From Portunus trituberculatus (Eukaryota > Arthropoda > Malacostraca > Decapoda > Portunidae), in assembly GCF_017591435.1 (NCBI RefSeq), contig NC_059301.1, positions 32,286,986 through 32,350,985 of the forward strand: DNA of 64,000 bases, in the 5' to 3' direction. Shown here one piece after another: positions 36,023 through 46,915 of this stretch. The position numbers were made by a program, and so were the translations under genes. The stretch's first letter is position 1; the number at the start of each line of letters is the position of its first letter. Below the pieces are notes generated by a model. It was given only the letters and a program-made list of their open reading frames with translations. It was not told the DNA's origin and did no database searches.

Positions 36023-36102
<80 letters not shown>

Positions 36103-36120
36103 CCCCAACCTGTTCGGTTT

Positions 36121-36154
<34 letters not shown>
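36023..36154. repeat. (CA)n and (CT)n microsatellites at the 3' side of family A
   Basis: (CA)n 36023-36100 and (CT)n 36123-36154 with a short unique spacer. Confidence 0.95.
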
Positions 36155-36156
<2 letters not shown>

Positions 36157-36717
36157 AAGAGTTACCTTCTACCATTTTATTATAGTCGAAGATAATAAAA
36201 AAATTAACATGAAAGAATGGTAATATTTTATTCACTGCTGAACAAATTTAGCGTATGTTTCAACTTCTCCTACAAGGAGATTGTCAGGGGAACCATGAGG
36301 AAGATAGTCATCAAGCAAGGACGAAGGGTGTCCCTTCGCTCTTATTAGGGTGCTTTCGATACGGCGGGTAGCTGGGGTTGCCAAGTGTCGCCCTCAGAAT
36401 GGGAGAATAGCTTAGTTACCCATAAATATACAGAGCTAGTGGCAACACTATGGGTGGAAAAAGAAGCCAGATACTTCCACTCGCCATCTGACTTGAGAAA
36501 CCGCGCATGGAGCTCAAACATGAGGCACGAAAATTCTTGATTATGGGAACGATCGTCGTCGCTACGGACGCACTGATGCAATCGTTCATATACGATCGCC
36601 GGAATATAAGGGTTAATTAGAAACCATAGATCTTAACTTGACTAAATATTGACGCTAGAGGAAAACGTGCGTTTCGTCTGATTCAAGACGACGGAAAGCC
36701 ACATCCAGCCCCACCCC

Positions 36718-36870
36718 TAAGAAGCACAATTTCCTTGAACTTATAAGAAAGTGTGAGGCAGGTATAGTTCATAGTGTCATTGCGGTGCAAATGGGTGCCC
36801 CTAGATCAAGAGTATCAACAATTTGGAAGAACAAGGATAAGTACCGCAAGACTGCTGCAATTGTTTTTAT
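36718..36870 (+). pseudogene. T1 transposase N-terminal remnant (helix-turn-helix)
   Basis: The frame reads PKKHNFLELIRKCEAGIVHS and VIAVQMG, then a small insertion and STIWKNKDKYRKTAA, closely matching the fragment at 25604-25149 (-). It ends in A/T-rich sequence with no catalytic domain. Confidence 0.6.
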
Positions 36871-37133
36871 TTCCAAACATTTACTGTACAGCATCCTAAT
36901 ATGTTTAATAAAAAAAGTTAGATATAAATGAAGCCTTTAATAGTACTGATTTAGTCTAAGTTAGTGTTTTTTAGAGTTTATAGTGATGTTTTGCAGGGCC
37001 TAGGCTGGAGGTTAGTCCCTATCCCCTCTAATTCTTAAGTATCTTATGGGAAAAATTGCTTCACAATTTGATTAAACGCTGATTCAACCGATGAAACACA
37101 GCCCAAACCCTGTCGAATTGCAAGGATCTCCTG

Positions 37134-37271
<138 letters not shown>

Positions 37272-37433
37272 AGTGCCCTCCTTTCTTGTCAGAATCTAAC
37301 TGATGTGCGTCATGCTGCATATCACCTGGCATGAAATGCCCACAGACTAGACTTAGCTGTGATGCATGACATGCTGCCTGGCTTACTCTATATATGTATG
37401 GTAAAACTCACACTAAAATGAGTCCAAACTTTC

Positions 37434-37509
<76 letters not shown>

Positions 37510-37624
37510 AAAAATAACCCAGGAAAGAACAGCTGACATAATTAAAAAGTACTTGTGCTTTCTCTATACATAAGAAGAATATGACTACCATTCATAACAA
37601 AAGAAATGCAATATATTTTTTTAC

Positions 37625-37832
37625 CTGTGACCCCAATACTCTTCTTGTTATATATGTGTATACACTTCGGTGGCCTTCCCTCCAGCATAGCAGACTTTCC
37701 CAGTGCACTGTTATCAACTACTCTGAGTCTTGCCATCTTCCGTATCTCATGCACCGGAGGACTGGTGTGGAGCCTTGCCACACTGCCCACTCTTGCCTGC
37801 ACTGCCCATAGTCTTGAGGGTAATATATTCAT
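37625..37832 (-). CDS. mRpL14: Mitochondrial ribosomal protein L14 (uL14m), exon 1
   Basis: ATG at 37832 opens MNILPSRLWAVQARVGSVAR, an Arg-rich amphipathic leader that fits a mitochondrial targeting peptide. Then comes MARLRVVDNSALGKSAM, RPPKCIHIYNKKSIGVT, the conserved uL14 N-terminal block. The exon ends TCACAG before GTAAAA (donor 37624). Reading past the donor gives an unrelated tail (KKIYCISF), so the splice is needed. The first Met is chosen because the leader length fits the family; the frame is open upstream for 3-4 codons behind a possible acceptor TTTTCAG, so a 5' noncoding exon is possible. Confidence 0.93.
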
Positions 37833-38133
37833 TGTAGATCTTGCAATTAGCTGAAAATTTTCAGAATTTTCATCAGAAGGCTATATTCAACAGTGTTTCA
37901 ATAAATTTAGTATAAGAACAAGGTAAATAAAAACTTCAATAGAAGCTTAATAATGGTGATAAGTATATGAGTATTTCCTCTATAATGGCTAAAAAAAATA
38001 TAAAAATTACGTTTCAGTTAAGTGTGTTTAGAAGTATAAAGGTGGGAGTGCATCAAATCTTGTCACATACATTGCAGAAGAGGTCAGAAATCAACAAAAT
38101 CACAACAAAAATAAATGAAAATACATAAATTAC

Positions 38134-38286
38134 ACCTTTGACAGTGGCAGCAGCAGTGGCTACAATAAGCATTGTTCTGCTGTTGGTGAGCTGCATTGCC
38201 AACAATCGAGCATTACTAACCAAACCAAAGCCCTCATAGCCAGGGGGGCTGTGCCCCTCATGAAGGTTATTAACTAAAGCCAACAT
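38134..38286 (-). CDS. Possible first exon of an unrecognised small gene
   Basis: On the - strand ATG at 38286 opens MLALVNNLHEGHSPPGYEGF, then GLVSNARLLAMQLTNSRTML and IVATAAATVKG. It ends at AAAG before GTGTAA, an acceptable donor. Composition is balanced and not repeat-like, and a hydrophobic stretch (MLIVATAAATV) could be part of a membrane segment. No family recognised. It could also be an upstream exon linked to mRPL14, 300 bp away, or chance. Confidence 0.3.
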
Positions 38287-38704
38287 TATAACCTCAATTT
38301 AATGGTTTCCCACCTAAAAACCTTGATTTCCCACAGGTCCCCCAAGATCAATGAGGATGAGAGGCATAAGTTGAAAAGTCATAACTTCAAAAACTATCCA
38401 TTTGTGATAGAAATTAAGTAGAAAATCAATCAATTCACTACAAGCCTCACCATAAACACATAAGCTATGTCAGAAAATCATTGGTTGGGTGAAACTATAA
38501 ATTGCTTCCTCCATTAAAAATTTTCAGATGAAACTACATTTTTCTGGTAGATTTTCATGTGCTTTGAATGAATCTAGTAACTATTTTCACCACAAATCAA
38601 GTTTTCTTTTTATAACTACCTAAATACACACATACAAAGAAACACCACAATCTACTACAAAAAATGTAGTTTCGTCCTCATGTATGACAATGAAAGAAAC
38701 GGAC

Positions 38705-38795
38705 CTTATCTAAACTTAACCTAACCAAACATAACTAAACCTAACCTAACCAAATTTAACTAAATCTAACCAAACCTACCTTACCTTAACAAAAA
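38705..38795 (-). repeat. Degenerate CCTAA (TTAGG-like) repeat
   Basis: CTTAACCTAACCAAACATAACTAAACCTAACCTAACC-like sequence (shown here only as a description of its pattern) is a degenerate array of the arthropod telomere motif. The rest of 37833-38704 is A/T-rich with no gene apart from the entry above. Confidence 0.5.
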
Positions 38796-39039
38796 TAGAT
38801 CAAAATTAATAACTTAGGAACGAACAATTTGCGACAGTAAAGAGAAACACCAATGCATTACATATTGTAAGAAAGGTCTATGAACTCAGCTGTTTAAAAT
38901 CAACTACGATGACAATGACTTAGTTATTTTTAAAGAGAGTTGTTTGGGGAGTCAATGTCATGGACAATGATGGAGGGCACTTTTCTACCCAAAATGAGAA
39001 GTCCATAGATATCAACAACCGAACTACACTACTTATATC

Positions 39040-39470
39040 CGTCCTCTATTCAAATTTAGCTCAGTAGTGTGGAACACAGGCTATATTGGTGACATTAAGC
39101 TACTAGAGTCAGTACTGCAAAGGTGGACCAGGAATATTGTTGGCCTGGAGAACTTGTCCTATGCAGAAAGACACTCTGCACTTGATTTTTTCCTGTTCAT
39201 AGGAGGTTACTGAGAGTTGATTTGATTGACCGTTGGAAGAATATGAATAGTGTTGTTCCCTTTGACTCATCTAGATTATTTCATCATTCTCCAGTTGTGG
39301 GTACAAGGGGGTCATAACTACAAGCCTGCCCATGTTTGTTATTCCCTTAAGTGCCAGTGCCGTTTCTTTTCATTCCGTGTTATTGTCTCTTGGAAATTGG
39401 AATTCTCTTCTCTCTGCAGTTGTTGAGCTGAGAAACCTTGGTATTTTCAAGGCTACACTAAGTTTTTTTT
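39040..39470 (+). mobile_element. Non-LTR C-terminal fragment of a further family (family F)
   Basis: Across several frames the sequence gives FKFSSVVWN, LESVLQRWTRNIVGLENL, YAERL, HRRLLRVDLI and IVSWNWNSLLSAVVELRN, which are C-terminal blocks of CR1-type RT proteins. It ends in a T run (39464-39477). It is strongly decayed. Confidence 0.6.
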
Positions 39471-39903
39471 TTTTTTTCCACAAGCTTTACGACTGTTTTC
39501 CCTGATTATGCAAAATGAACTATCAATGCACTTCCAGCCTACCTCTTATTTGGCTACGTTCTGGTATTTGAAAAGTCTGGATAGCCTGAGACCTTTCGGC
39601 TCTTTACTTGATGGTTTACTTAAGCATGGTTCATAGGGAAAAGCCATCCAGGTATGAACATAGAATATTCTATCAATTTAGAGTTTAGGCATAATTGACC
39701 GGTTATTCCATTATTAACAAAACATTACCCAAATTGGCTTTCCCTGTCACTATAAATACTGTTTGTAACAGATAATAAGAAAGACAATGGATATAATGAG
39801 TAAACACAAACTTGTCACTCGTGGCAACAGCTGATCCACACGCCCGGCGGCCCGGTTGTAGTTGTGTGACCGACTGGCGCCTGCGAGAGCCGTCAGCCGA
39901 GCA

Positions 39904-41279
39904 CAGTGCTTCCATGAGTTGATGAAATCTTACCCTACATTTTTGTCGATTTTACCCTAGATTCGAGGTTTACCCTAGATTGTCGAAGTAGAAAGTGTCA
40001 CTTATTCGCAGGTAACATCGTTAAATGGGAAAGATTGTAGGCACCAATCGAGAAGTTAGCAACACCCTCCTTCTCCACCTCTCAAATAACCACCAATACC
40101 ATCACAGTGGAACAGTGTAACATCATCACCCTCATCACCAGCATTATCATCATCAACATCACTGGCATCATCATCAACGGCCTCATTATCATCCTCATCA
40201 CCCAGCACACTGTCACCTACCGACATGTCAACACCCACCCGACATGCCACACACATACGAAGCTCGCCTCATCAGCACACACGCCACATACCACAAAACT
40301 CCAGACAACACACACAGCTGCATGACCCTCGTCATAACAATATATATAAAACAAATTACCTTATAGAATGGAAATGAAGTTATTCCTTATGATTATGGGA
40401 AGAGGCCACCTTCACGTAGATTCTAGCTGGTATACAGTTTTAAAATAGCACTACAGCCACTACTGCCACTCTTCTGTGTGGACTCGTCTTCGCAAGTGAC
40501 TGCCTCTGTGTGTGAACTGTGATCTAACCGTCCGAAGGTCCAAAACGTGTACGCGTAGTAGACGGGTGAGTGGAGACTGGGGAGAAAGGGAATGGGGTGG
40601 GGAGGTGAAGGGATGATACAAGTCACGGGGATGATTGTGTACATGAATCGAACATGAAAGAAAACCAGCCTGCCACCAGACTGGCTCCATTCAAGTACAC
40701 CTATCCATAGGACGGCAGATTACCCTAAAATTACCCTAGTTTATGCATTACCCTAAACACTACCCTAAGAAAGGTCCAATTACCCTAGTTTAGGGTAAAA
40801 TACCCTTAACTAGGGTAATTGGACCCTTCTTAGGGTAGTGGTAGTGTTTAGGGTAATGCATAAACTATGGTAATTTTAGGGTAATCTGCCGCCCTATGAA
40901 TAGGTGTGCTTGGAATGGTGCCAATTGGGTGGCAGGCTGGTTCTCTTTCATGTTCGATTCATGTACACAATCATCCCCGTGACTTGTACCATCCCTTCAC
41001 TCCCCCACCCCATCCCCTTTCTCCCCAGACTCCACTCACCCGTCTACTACGCGTACACGTTTTGGACCTTCGGACGGTTATTTTATTTATTTATTTATTT
41101 TTTTTTTTTAGTCTAACCGTCCGAAGGTCCAAAATGTGTGTGTGTTTGGGGGGAGGGGGCAATATTTAAACTTATGTATGTTAAGAGTGCAACTTCGACA
41201 ATCTAAGGTAAAACACTCGAATCTAGGGTAAAATCGACAAAAATCTAGGGTAAGATTTCATCAACTCATGGAAGCACTG
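39904..41279. mobile_element. hAT-like foldback element with nested inverted repeats
   Basis: The inverted termini CAGTGCTTCCATGAGTTGAT match at both ends and continue inward for about 85 bp (39904-39990 against 41279-41195) through three TTACCCTAGATT-type motifs. The flanks GCCGAGCA (39896-39903) and GCCGAGGC (41280-41287) share the first six of eight bases, fitting an 8-bp hAT target duplication. An inner palindrome occupies 40525-41083. A short acidic frame on the - strand (40256-40056, Asp-rich) resembles nothing known. No transposase. Confidence 0.65.
40525..41083. repeat. Inner near-perfect palindrome, arms about 275 bp
   Basis: TAACCGTCCGAAGGTCCAAA at 40525 is inverted at about 41083-41064. 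The arms match through GACGGGTGAGTGGAG, CATGTACACAATCATCCCCG and a series of TTACCCTA motifs to a centre near 40798 (TTTAGGGTAAAATACCCTTAA). A third, direct copy of TAACCGTCCGAAGGTCCAAA lies at 41115. Confidence 0.85.
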
Positions 41280-41543
41280 GCCGAGGCAGGCGAGGGCCGC
41301 GAGGCAGGAGATAAACTTCTTGGGTGTTTGTTGGGGCCGTGCAGGCTGTCACAGCCTCTAGTGCCCCAAAAGTCCGGTATGCGGTGGTTATGTGTTCAGG
41401 CTATATGCGGTGGAGCTGATTTGTTTTCTGTAGGAAGGTCCAGGTTGAGGTTGAGAGTCGCCAGAGATAAACTCATCTGTGGAAACTTGGGAAGATTCCT
41501 TAGCATCAACACCTTGCATTCATCCCATCCCTTTCTAACGTAC

Positions 41544-41548
<5 letters not shown>

Positions 41549-41597
<49 letters not shown>
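41549..41597. repeat. (CT)n microsatellite
   Basis: Perfect CT repeat. The frame 41268-41603 that ends in it is not recognisable as a gene. Confidence 0.95.
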
Positions 41598-41599
<2 letters not shown>

Positions 41600-41788
41600 T
41601 TAACATGATATCAACTATTTATCTAAGTATTTAAATTTTGAAAAGTACTCTGCTGCTACAGAACATCTAGGAAATAACTGTCAATCTTATACATCTTGAC
41701 ATTACTGTACCTGGATCACTTCACAAAAATGTTGACTTAGTTCTATCTTTTTTATATTGTTTACCTATCCTTCCAGATGTGATTGCTC

Positions 41789-42180
41789 TTAAAGGCGTGT
41801 TCACACGTGCCAGTTTGCGACTGATAGAATTTCCGACTGAATATCGGTGCCCAGCGACTAGACAAACCAGTCGCAAAATAGTTCAGTCGATTTACTACTA
41901 TATTTAAGTTGTGACGTCACGGAGTAAGCTTTGAAAATGTGGTCACCAGGTATAGAGAAGAACGTAAGAGTTGTTGAGGAGAAAGACCACATCTGGGACC
42001 TCAGAAATGAATTATACAGTAAAAAAAAAAATAATAATAAAAATAATAATAAATAATTAAATAAATATATAAAAAAGCTTGCGCAAATCGTCGTTCAACG
42101 AAATAGCTGCACTATTCAAGAACTGTTGCTTCAATGCAGCTATGGTGTTGTTGGAAGTGAGAACTGAAAGCCGCTTCACA
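41789..42180. mobile_element. PIF/Harbinger-like element, left part
   Basis: It starts AAGGCGTGTTCACACGTGCCAGTTTGCGACTG after TTA, the terminus also seen at 59471, 60175, 62173 and 63422. Internal words GTCACGGAGTAAGCTTTG and ATGTGGTCACCAGGTA match 59647-59683. The hAT element at 42189 cuts it; its right end was not found. Confidence 0.6.
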
Positions 42181-42188
42181 CTGTAGAC

Positions 42189-43152
42189 CCCTGGGGTGTG
42201 CAACCTTTTTTCCCAAAGGGCCACTACTACTAGTTACGACTCTGTTGGTATGGAGGGCCACATAACCTCAATATTTCATGTTATTTACTACGATCGAAGA
42301 CATATTATGTGAGATTATACTGATAAAGATAGGAAATCATTTTGTTACTGATTTTATTTATATTGGGGTCACAAAAATAAGAATTGTCCTAAACAAATGT
42401 ATTTTCCTTACTATAAATGAGCAAATGAAAGGCTACCGTACCTTATTATTATAATGTACAAACATAAATAATTAGTTATTGTTGGTTAACTGGGATCATT
42501 AACAATTATTATCAAAAACAGACATTTCCTGAGCATTAATTTGCAAATGAAAGGCTACCCTAGTGAGATGGTTGATGTTGCATTTGGGATACCAACTCAT
42601 CAATATCACGTTGTATGGATGATGTGCATGGCTACACGCAGGGTACTTTCCAAATGTTCATCAGTAAGTGAAGATCTATATTTGTTTTTAACAAGATTAA
42701 TTTTTTAAAAGAGCTGCTCACACACACATATGTACTACCAAACATTGCCATCATTTTCCTTGCATGAGCAGAGAGTTTTGGATACACTGTGCTTGCAAAT
42801 TTTCTAAAGTCAATCACAAAACTGCAACATTAACAACTTACAGTACGTACTGGGATCACAAATCAACCACTACAAATGAAGTCACAACGGAGACTGCCAG
42901 CTTGCTGGTGAGGCAGCAGTACTGACAGGCAGGAACACACGTACCATACTACAGTACGTGAACCAGAAGTGTCACTCATAGACAGACAGCCAATGATCAC
43001 TCAATCTAATAATTAAAAATGTCAAGTAATATATTATTTTCTGTTCTAATATAATTAAAATCTGTACCTTAGTGACCGAAATAGAAAAAATAAGGTGATA
43101 CTGGTACAGGAGAATATGAATTTTGTCAAACTTTCGGTGGGCTCTACTTGGT

Positions 43153-43187
<35 letters not shown>

Positions 43188-43268
43188 AGGGCCGCACTAT
43201 AGTTTATTTATTTTTAGGAGAAAGGGCCGCAATAAAAACCTTTGAGGGCTGCAGGTTGCACAGGGCTG
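42189..43268 (-). mobile_element. Charlie-like hAT transposon remnant
   Basis: The direct flanks CTGTAGAC (42181-42188, 43269-43276) form a perfect 8-bp target duplication. The ends have GGGGTGTGCAACCTTTTT on the left and, reversed, CAGCCCTGTGCAACCTGC on the right, typical of Charlie-like hATs. On the - strand 42817-42632 encodes KMMAMFGSTYVC and LKTNIDLHLLMN, a decayed version of the hAT dimerisation domain. A (CT)n tract is at 43156-43185. Confidence 0.75.
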
Positions 43269-43487
43269 CTGTAGACCAAGGAATATACAGGGAATATACA
43301 GAGAGGAAGTTTTGGTGTGGGTTAAAGTTTGGAGGACAGCGACGGTGCTGCCATCTGTTGGAAGCGACTAATTTCATAGAAAACGTTGTTAGGAGTAACT
43401 TAAAATTTTTCCCATGCTTCCTCCCCCACCCCCTATTTTTCCCTGCATTCTCTCGTGGTTATGAACTTATAAGGCAAATAAAACATG

Positions 43488-43589
<102 letters not shown>

Positions 43590-43920
43590 TTTTCTGCCCG
43601 CCTCCGCCTGGGCCACACCATACTCCTTACTTGCATCGCATACGTCGACTGTCTAGTGACCACTTCTGCTCTTGGTGTAGGACTACCCCTGAGGCCATGG
43701 AACATTTCCTGCTTCAATACCCACGCTTCCTCTCTCAATATACTGCATTACGCTCCCGGCTCTCCATCCTGGCCATCACAACACTCGACCTGCCCTCCCT
43801 CTTGGCGGCCTCAGGCGTCCACCTCTCCTGGCAAACTGCTGTCCTTCGCCTTACTTGTGCCTTCTTGAGGAAGACCGGCCAGCTACCACGCCTGTGATAC
43901 CCACACAGGACTACCCCAGG
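43590..43920 (+). mobile_element. Family G non-LTR 3' fragment, + copy
   Basis: The frame reads [20 protein letters not shown] and, further on, TTLDLPSLLAASGVHLSW and FLRKTGQLPRL before a TGA (43895). The Cys/His block and the LLAASGVH motif are the protein C-terminus of an RNase H-bearing non-LTR family. The 3' region is short (ACACAGGACTACCCC). Confidence 0.7.
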
Positions 43921-43959
43921 GGCCAGGGCTCATAAGGATTCAAAAGAGGCCACGAAAAT

Positions 43960-44330
43960 GGATCCTTATGAGTCCTGTGGGTATCACAGGCGTGGTAGCT
44001 GGCCGATCTTCCTCAAGAAGGCACAAGTAAGGCGAAGGACAGCAGGTTGCTAGGAAAGGTGGACGCCTGAGGCCGCCAAGAAGGTGGGCAGGTCGAGTGT
44101 TGTGATGGCCAGGGCAGAGAGCCAGGAGCGTAATGCACTATGTTGAGAGAGGAGGCGTGGGCATTGAAGCAGGAAATGTTCCATGGCCTCAGGGTAGTCC
44201 TACACCAAGGGCAGAATGGGTCACAAGACAGACGTAGGCGATGCAAGTGAGCACTGAGCCTGGTGTGGCCCAGGCGGAGACGGGCAATGGTTGATGTGCC
44301 TTGCGCTCCTTCCCGTTTCCGTGACTGACT
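43960..44330 (-). mobile_element. Family G non-LTR 3' fragment, - copy, tail to tail with the previous
   Basis: It has the same C-terminal block (reverse strand, HSTCPPSWRPQASTFPSN in a shifted frame) and the same 3' region. The two 3' ends face one another across about 40 bp (43921-43960), giving an inverted repeat with arms of about 330 bp. Confidence 0.7.
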
Positions 44331-44672
44331 GACTGTTTGAATCTTGTAACGGCGCTCATCCTCCCCAATGGGAATTTGCTATATGTATTCATAGGCGGGG
44401 CACAGCTGGGCAGACAGGTGCACAGACATCTGTGTGAGCAATTCAGCCATGGCCACTAGTGACACTAGTTGTAAAGGTTGCAAATTTTATAACTGGGAAA
44501 TCATCGCTCCTGCGATGGAAGTCAGTTGTACAATCGAGAAGAGAACCAGCCAGGACCTTCATCCTTACGTTAAGGTATTGTGAGGAGGGTATTGGTAGAG
44601 GTATGGCATATTGTGTGAAGCTATAAGAGAACCTGTGTGGGGGGAGGGAAACTGCCCAAAAGTAAGGATACG

Positions 44673-44931
44673 GTAGGTTAGGTTTATGTTAGGGTTAGGT
44701 TAGTGTCGGAGGGGGGGATCTGGGGGTGCGCAGCACCCCCGGTTAGGTTAGGTCACATTAGGTTAGGTTTATGTTAGGGTTAGGTTAGTGTTGTAGGGGG
44801 GGGGGTCCGGGGGCGCCCCCCCGGCTAGGTTAGGTTACGTTAGGTTAGGTTTATGTTAGGGTTAGGTTAGTGTAGGGAGGTTCCGGGGGCACAGCCCCCC
44901 CGGTTAGGTTAGGTTAGGTTTTTGTCCTTAG
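44673..44931 (+). repeat. Three-unit tandem array of TTAGG motifs and GC hairpins
   Basis: A unit of about 82-84 bp begins TTAGGTTAGGTTTATGTTAG at about 44673, 44758 and 44840. It continues GGTTAGGTTAGTG, then a G-rich/C-rich hairpin (GGGGGTGCGCAGCACCCCC in unit 1). The array ends GGTTAGGTTAGGTTAGG. TTAGG is the ancestral arthropod telomere repeat. Confidence 0.85.
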
Positions 44932-45959
44932 ATTTTTTTGGATCGTCATATCTCGCCTCTTTTGGCTCCCCCCCCAAAAATCCCCGATTCCCCACAGTCC
45001 CCCAAGCTTGTTGGGGGAGAGAAGGGGAGAGGGGAGAGGAAAGAGGGGAACAGTGGTTCTGTAGTTTTACCTTTTTTTCTGTAAATTATTTACATTCTTA
45101 TCTAAATTGAACCAAAATATTTTTCACTTCCAACCATTTTTCAAAGACGGTTCTTTAACCAATCATTCTGAAAAGCTTTATCGTACTTTGACCCCTTTCT
45201 CATTGTTTATGAACTGAAGAATGAAGATTTAAAAAAAAGAAAAAGGAGGGCAAGCACCGAGCACCCTTTGACAAACGATACACAATTCGTAACTGATACG
45301 CGTTGCAGGGGGCGAGCGGCCGAGCCGGGCGAGATACGTCACATACACGAACAAGACACGATGTCATCAGCTACCTACTCACCACAAAAAAATAATTAAA
45401 AGCACCATAACTACACCGTTCTAAATGTCTCAGTTATTATTATCACTATTGTTATTATTCTTATTTTTATTATGGTATTATCGTCATTATTATTGTTAAA
45501 ATTTAGACAAATTACAAAAGTAGCCTAATAATGTCATCAAGCAGTCCAAACATATCATAGAGTAGCCCCAAAAATCGCAAGTAGCGGATTATGAATTTAA
45601 GTAGCACATACCCTTCAAAAGTAGCCTAATCCGCTACTTTTCGCCCAATCTGGCAACACTGGACTGACTGTTCGTCGTTTGAATCTTGTAATGGCGCTCA
45701 TCCTCCCCCGCTGATGGACCCCCCCATCTCTAATCCCCTTACTACCTTCAACCCGCGCCATCTGTTAGAAGCGAGGTTCCCTAATTAATTCCTCTAGCCC
45801 GCCCATTGATCCCATATATCCTCCCTAGAATCCTTGCTGTAGACGACGCACACGACGCACGAGAGTCGGGCTGACTGGTTGCTATGAGTTTGTTCACACC
45901 GGGCGCGATGTTAGGCGAGACATTCGCTGTGGTGGTGGCTGGTTGACTTAATTGGCAGT

Positions 45960-45960
<1 letters not shown>
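44932..45960. other. Unassigned sequence between TTAGG array and family C
   Basis: No gene recognised. The words TTTGAATCTTGTAAYGGCGC and CTCATCCTCCCC occur at both 44337 and 45679, so part of this DNA is repeated. 45420-45500 is A/T-rich with ATT repeats. Confidence 0.5.

Positions 45961-46017
<57 letters not shown>
45961..46017. repeat. (AG)n microsatellite at the 3' end of family C
   Basis: Perfect GA repeat that ends exactly where the family C 3' terminus (read on the - strand as ...TGTATCAATCAATC) begins. Confidence 0.97.
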
Positions 46018-46020
<3 letters not shown>

Positions 46021-46194
46021 ATTGATACATTTATTGTTGAATTAATAAATAATTACAACAAAGGAGGAGGATGGACCTTGCCACCCACCCCCTGGGCAAA
46101 GACTTAAGGTTAAAGTATAAAAAATATAACAATAGACAGTATACATAACAAGAATACAAGTACTTCAATAAATAAATACAGATATTGCACACCT

Positions 46195-46882
46195 TATTGC
46201 ATAAACATCCTACAGTCTGGGAGCAAACTGAGGATATTCCCTGAGTATATCCCTGAGAGTGGTTGAGTCTAGGAGATGGTCAATGAGGCTATACAAGTCA
46301 TGTTGACCTTGTGGCCTAAATTTAGCAATGAGAGGGGCACACTGAGCAAGGTGGTCTGTTTTTTTTTTTTTTATTTAGCGGGATACCCACATGAGGGGGT
46401 ATCCAGATGAAATGGACCGTGGCACCAGCACCTTCTAGGGCGTGGATGAGATCAAGACAGTTATTAACTAGATCACAGTCCATGGGGGAGGTGGATTGAA
46501 GGGCATACAATGCAGCCTGACTGTCAATAAAGAAATATACATTCTTATGGAGAGGCGCCACAATATGGAGCGCCTCCAGTACAGCATACAGTTCTGCTCT
46601 AGTGGAAGACATGGGTGCAGGGAGCCGCCTGGAAACCTCAGTGTCAGTGTAGAGACTGGCAGAGATGTAGTCACGGATGAACAGCCCACATCCAGACCTG
46701 CTGCCATTGACTGACCCATCACAATAAACATGAATAGCCTGAACGTGTGGGTACTTGGACAATTTAGTCATGAACATGTCTTGCAGCACATGAGGGAGCC
46801 AGTCCCTCTTGGGCTGATGCAGAGTGAATATCAACACTGACACGGTGAGGGTTCCAGGCGGGTTGTAGCGGTGACATAACAA
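46195..46882 (-). pseudogene. Family C RNase H domain
   Basis: It contains HVYCDGSVNGSRSGCGLFI (first Asp), TRAELYAVLEAL (Glu), VYFFIDSQAALYALQS (second Asp) and FIWIPPHVGIPLN. After a poly(T)/poly(A) slip at 46360-46372 the last part reads ADHLAQCAPLIAKF in another frame. The DEDD-type site looks present but the frame is broken. The enzyme would remove RNA from the cDNA hybrid. Confidence 0.8.
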
Positions 46883-46915
46883 CGTTAATACAGGCCTCGG
46901 CTAGACCTACACTTG

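Larger units (their letters stand above)
31331..36612. mobile_element. piggyBac-like element holding a family A retrotransposon
   Basis: The ends are CCCTTATGTTCCGGTGAT and (reversed) CCCTTATATTCCGGCGAT, 16 of 18 identical, with TTAA at 31327-31330 and 36613-36616. Its own sequence is 31331 to about 31885 and about 36100-36612 and shows no transposase. The interior contains long GA and CA tracts and the family A copy. Confidence 0.7.
30108..37133 (+). mobile_element. T1: second copy, 7 kb long because of nested insertions
   Basis: The left end CACGGGATCCTCGTGATTCG and right end (reversed) CAGGAGATCCTTGCAATTCG, TA on both sides, + orientation. T1 sequence is present at 30108-30322 (5' part, matching 25700-25500 reversed) and at about 36690-37133 (transposase start and 3' part). 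The middle is occupied by T9 (30326-30829), an unassigned 500-bp part and a piggyBac-like element (31331-36612) that holds a family A copy. Confidence 0.75.

Noticed and set aside
40690..40880. TTACCCTA repeats as vertebrate-type telomere sequence
   Set aside because: The words are dispersed at irregular spacing in transposon arms and mirrored in a palindrome; not a tandem telomere array.
41268..41603. 111-codon + strand frame
   Set aside because: It overlaps the end of the hAT-like element, ends in a (CT)n tract and shows no recognisable domain.
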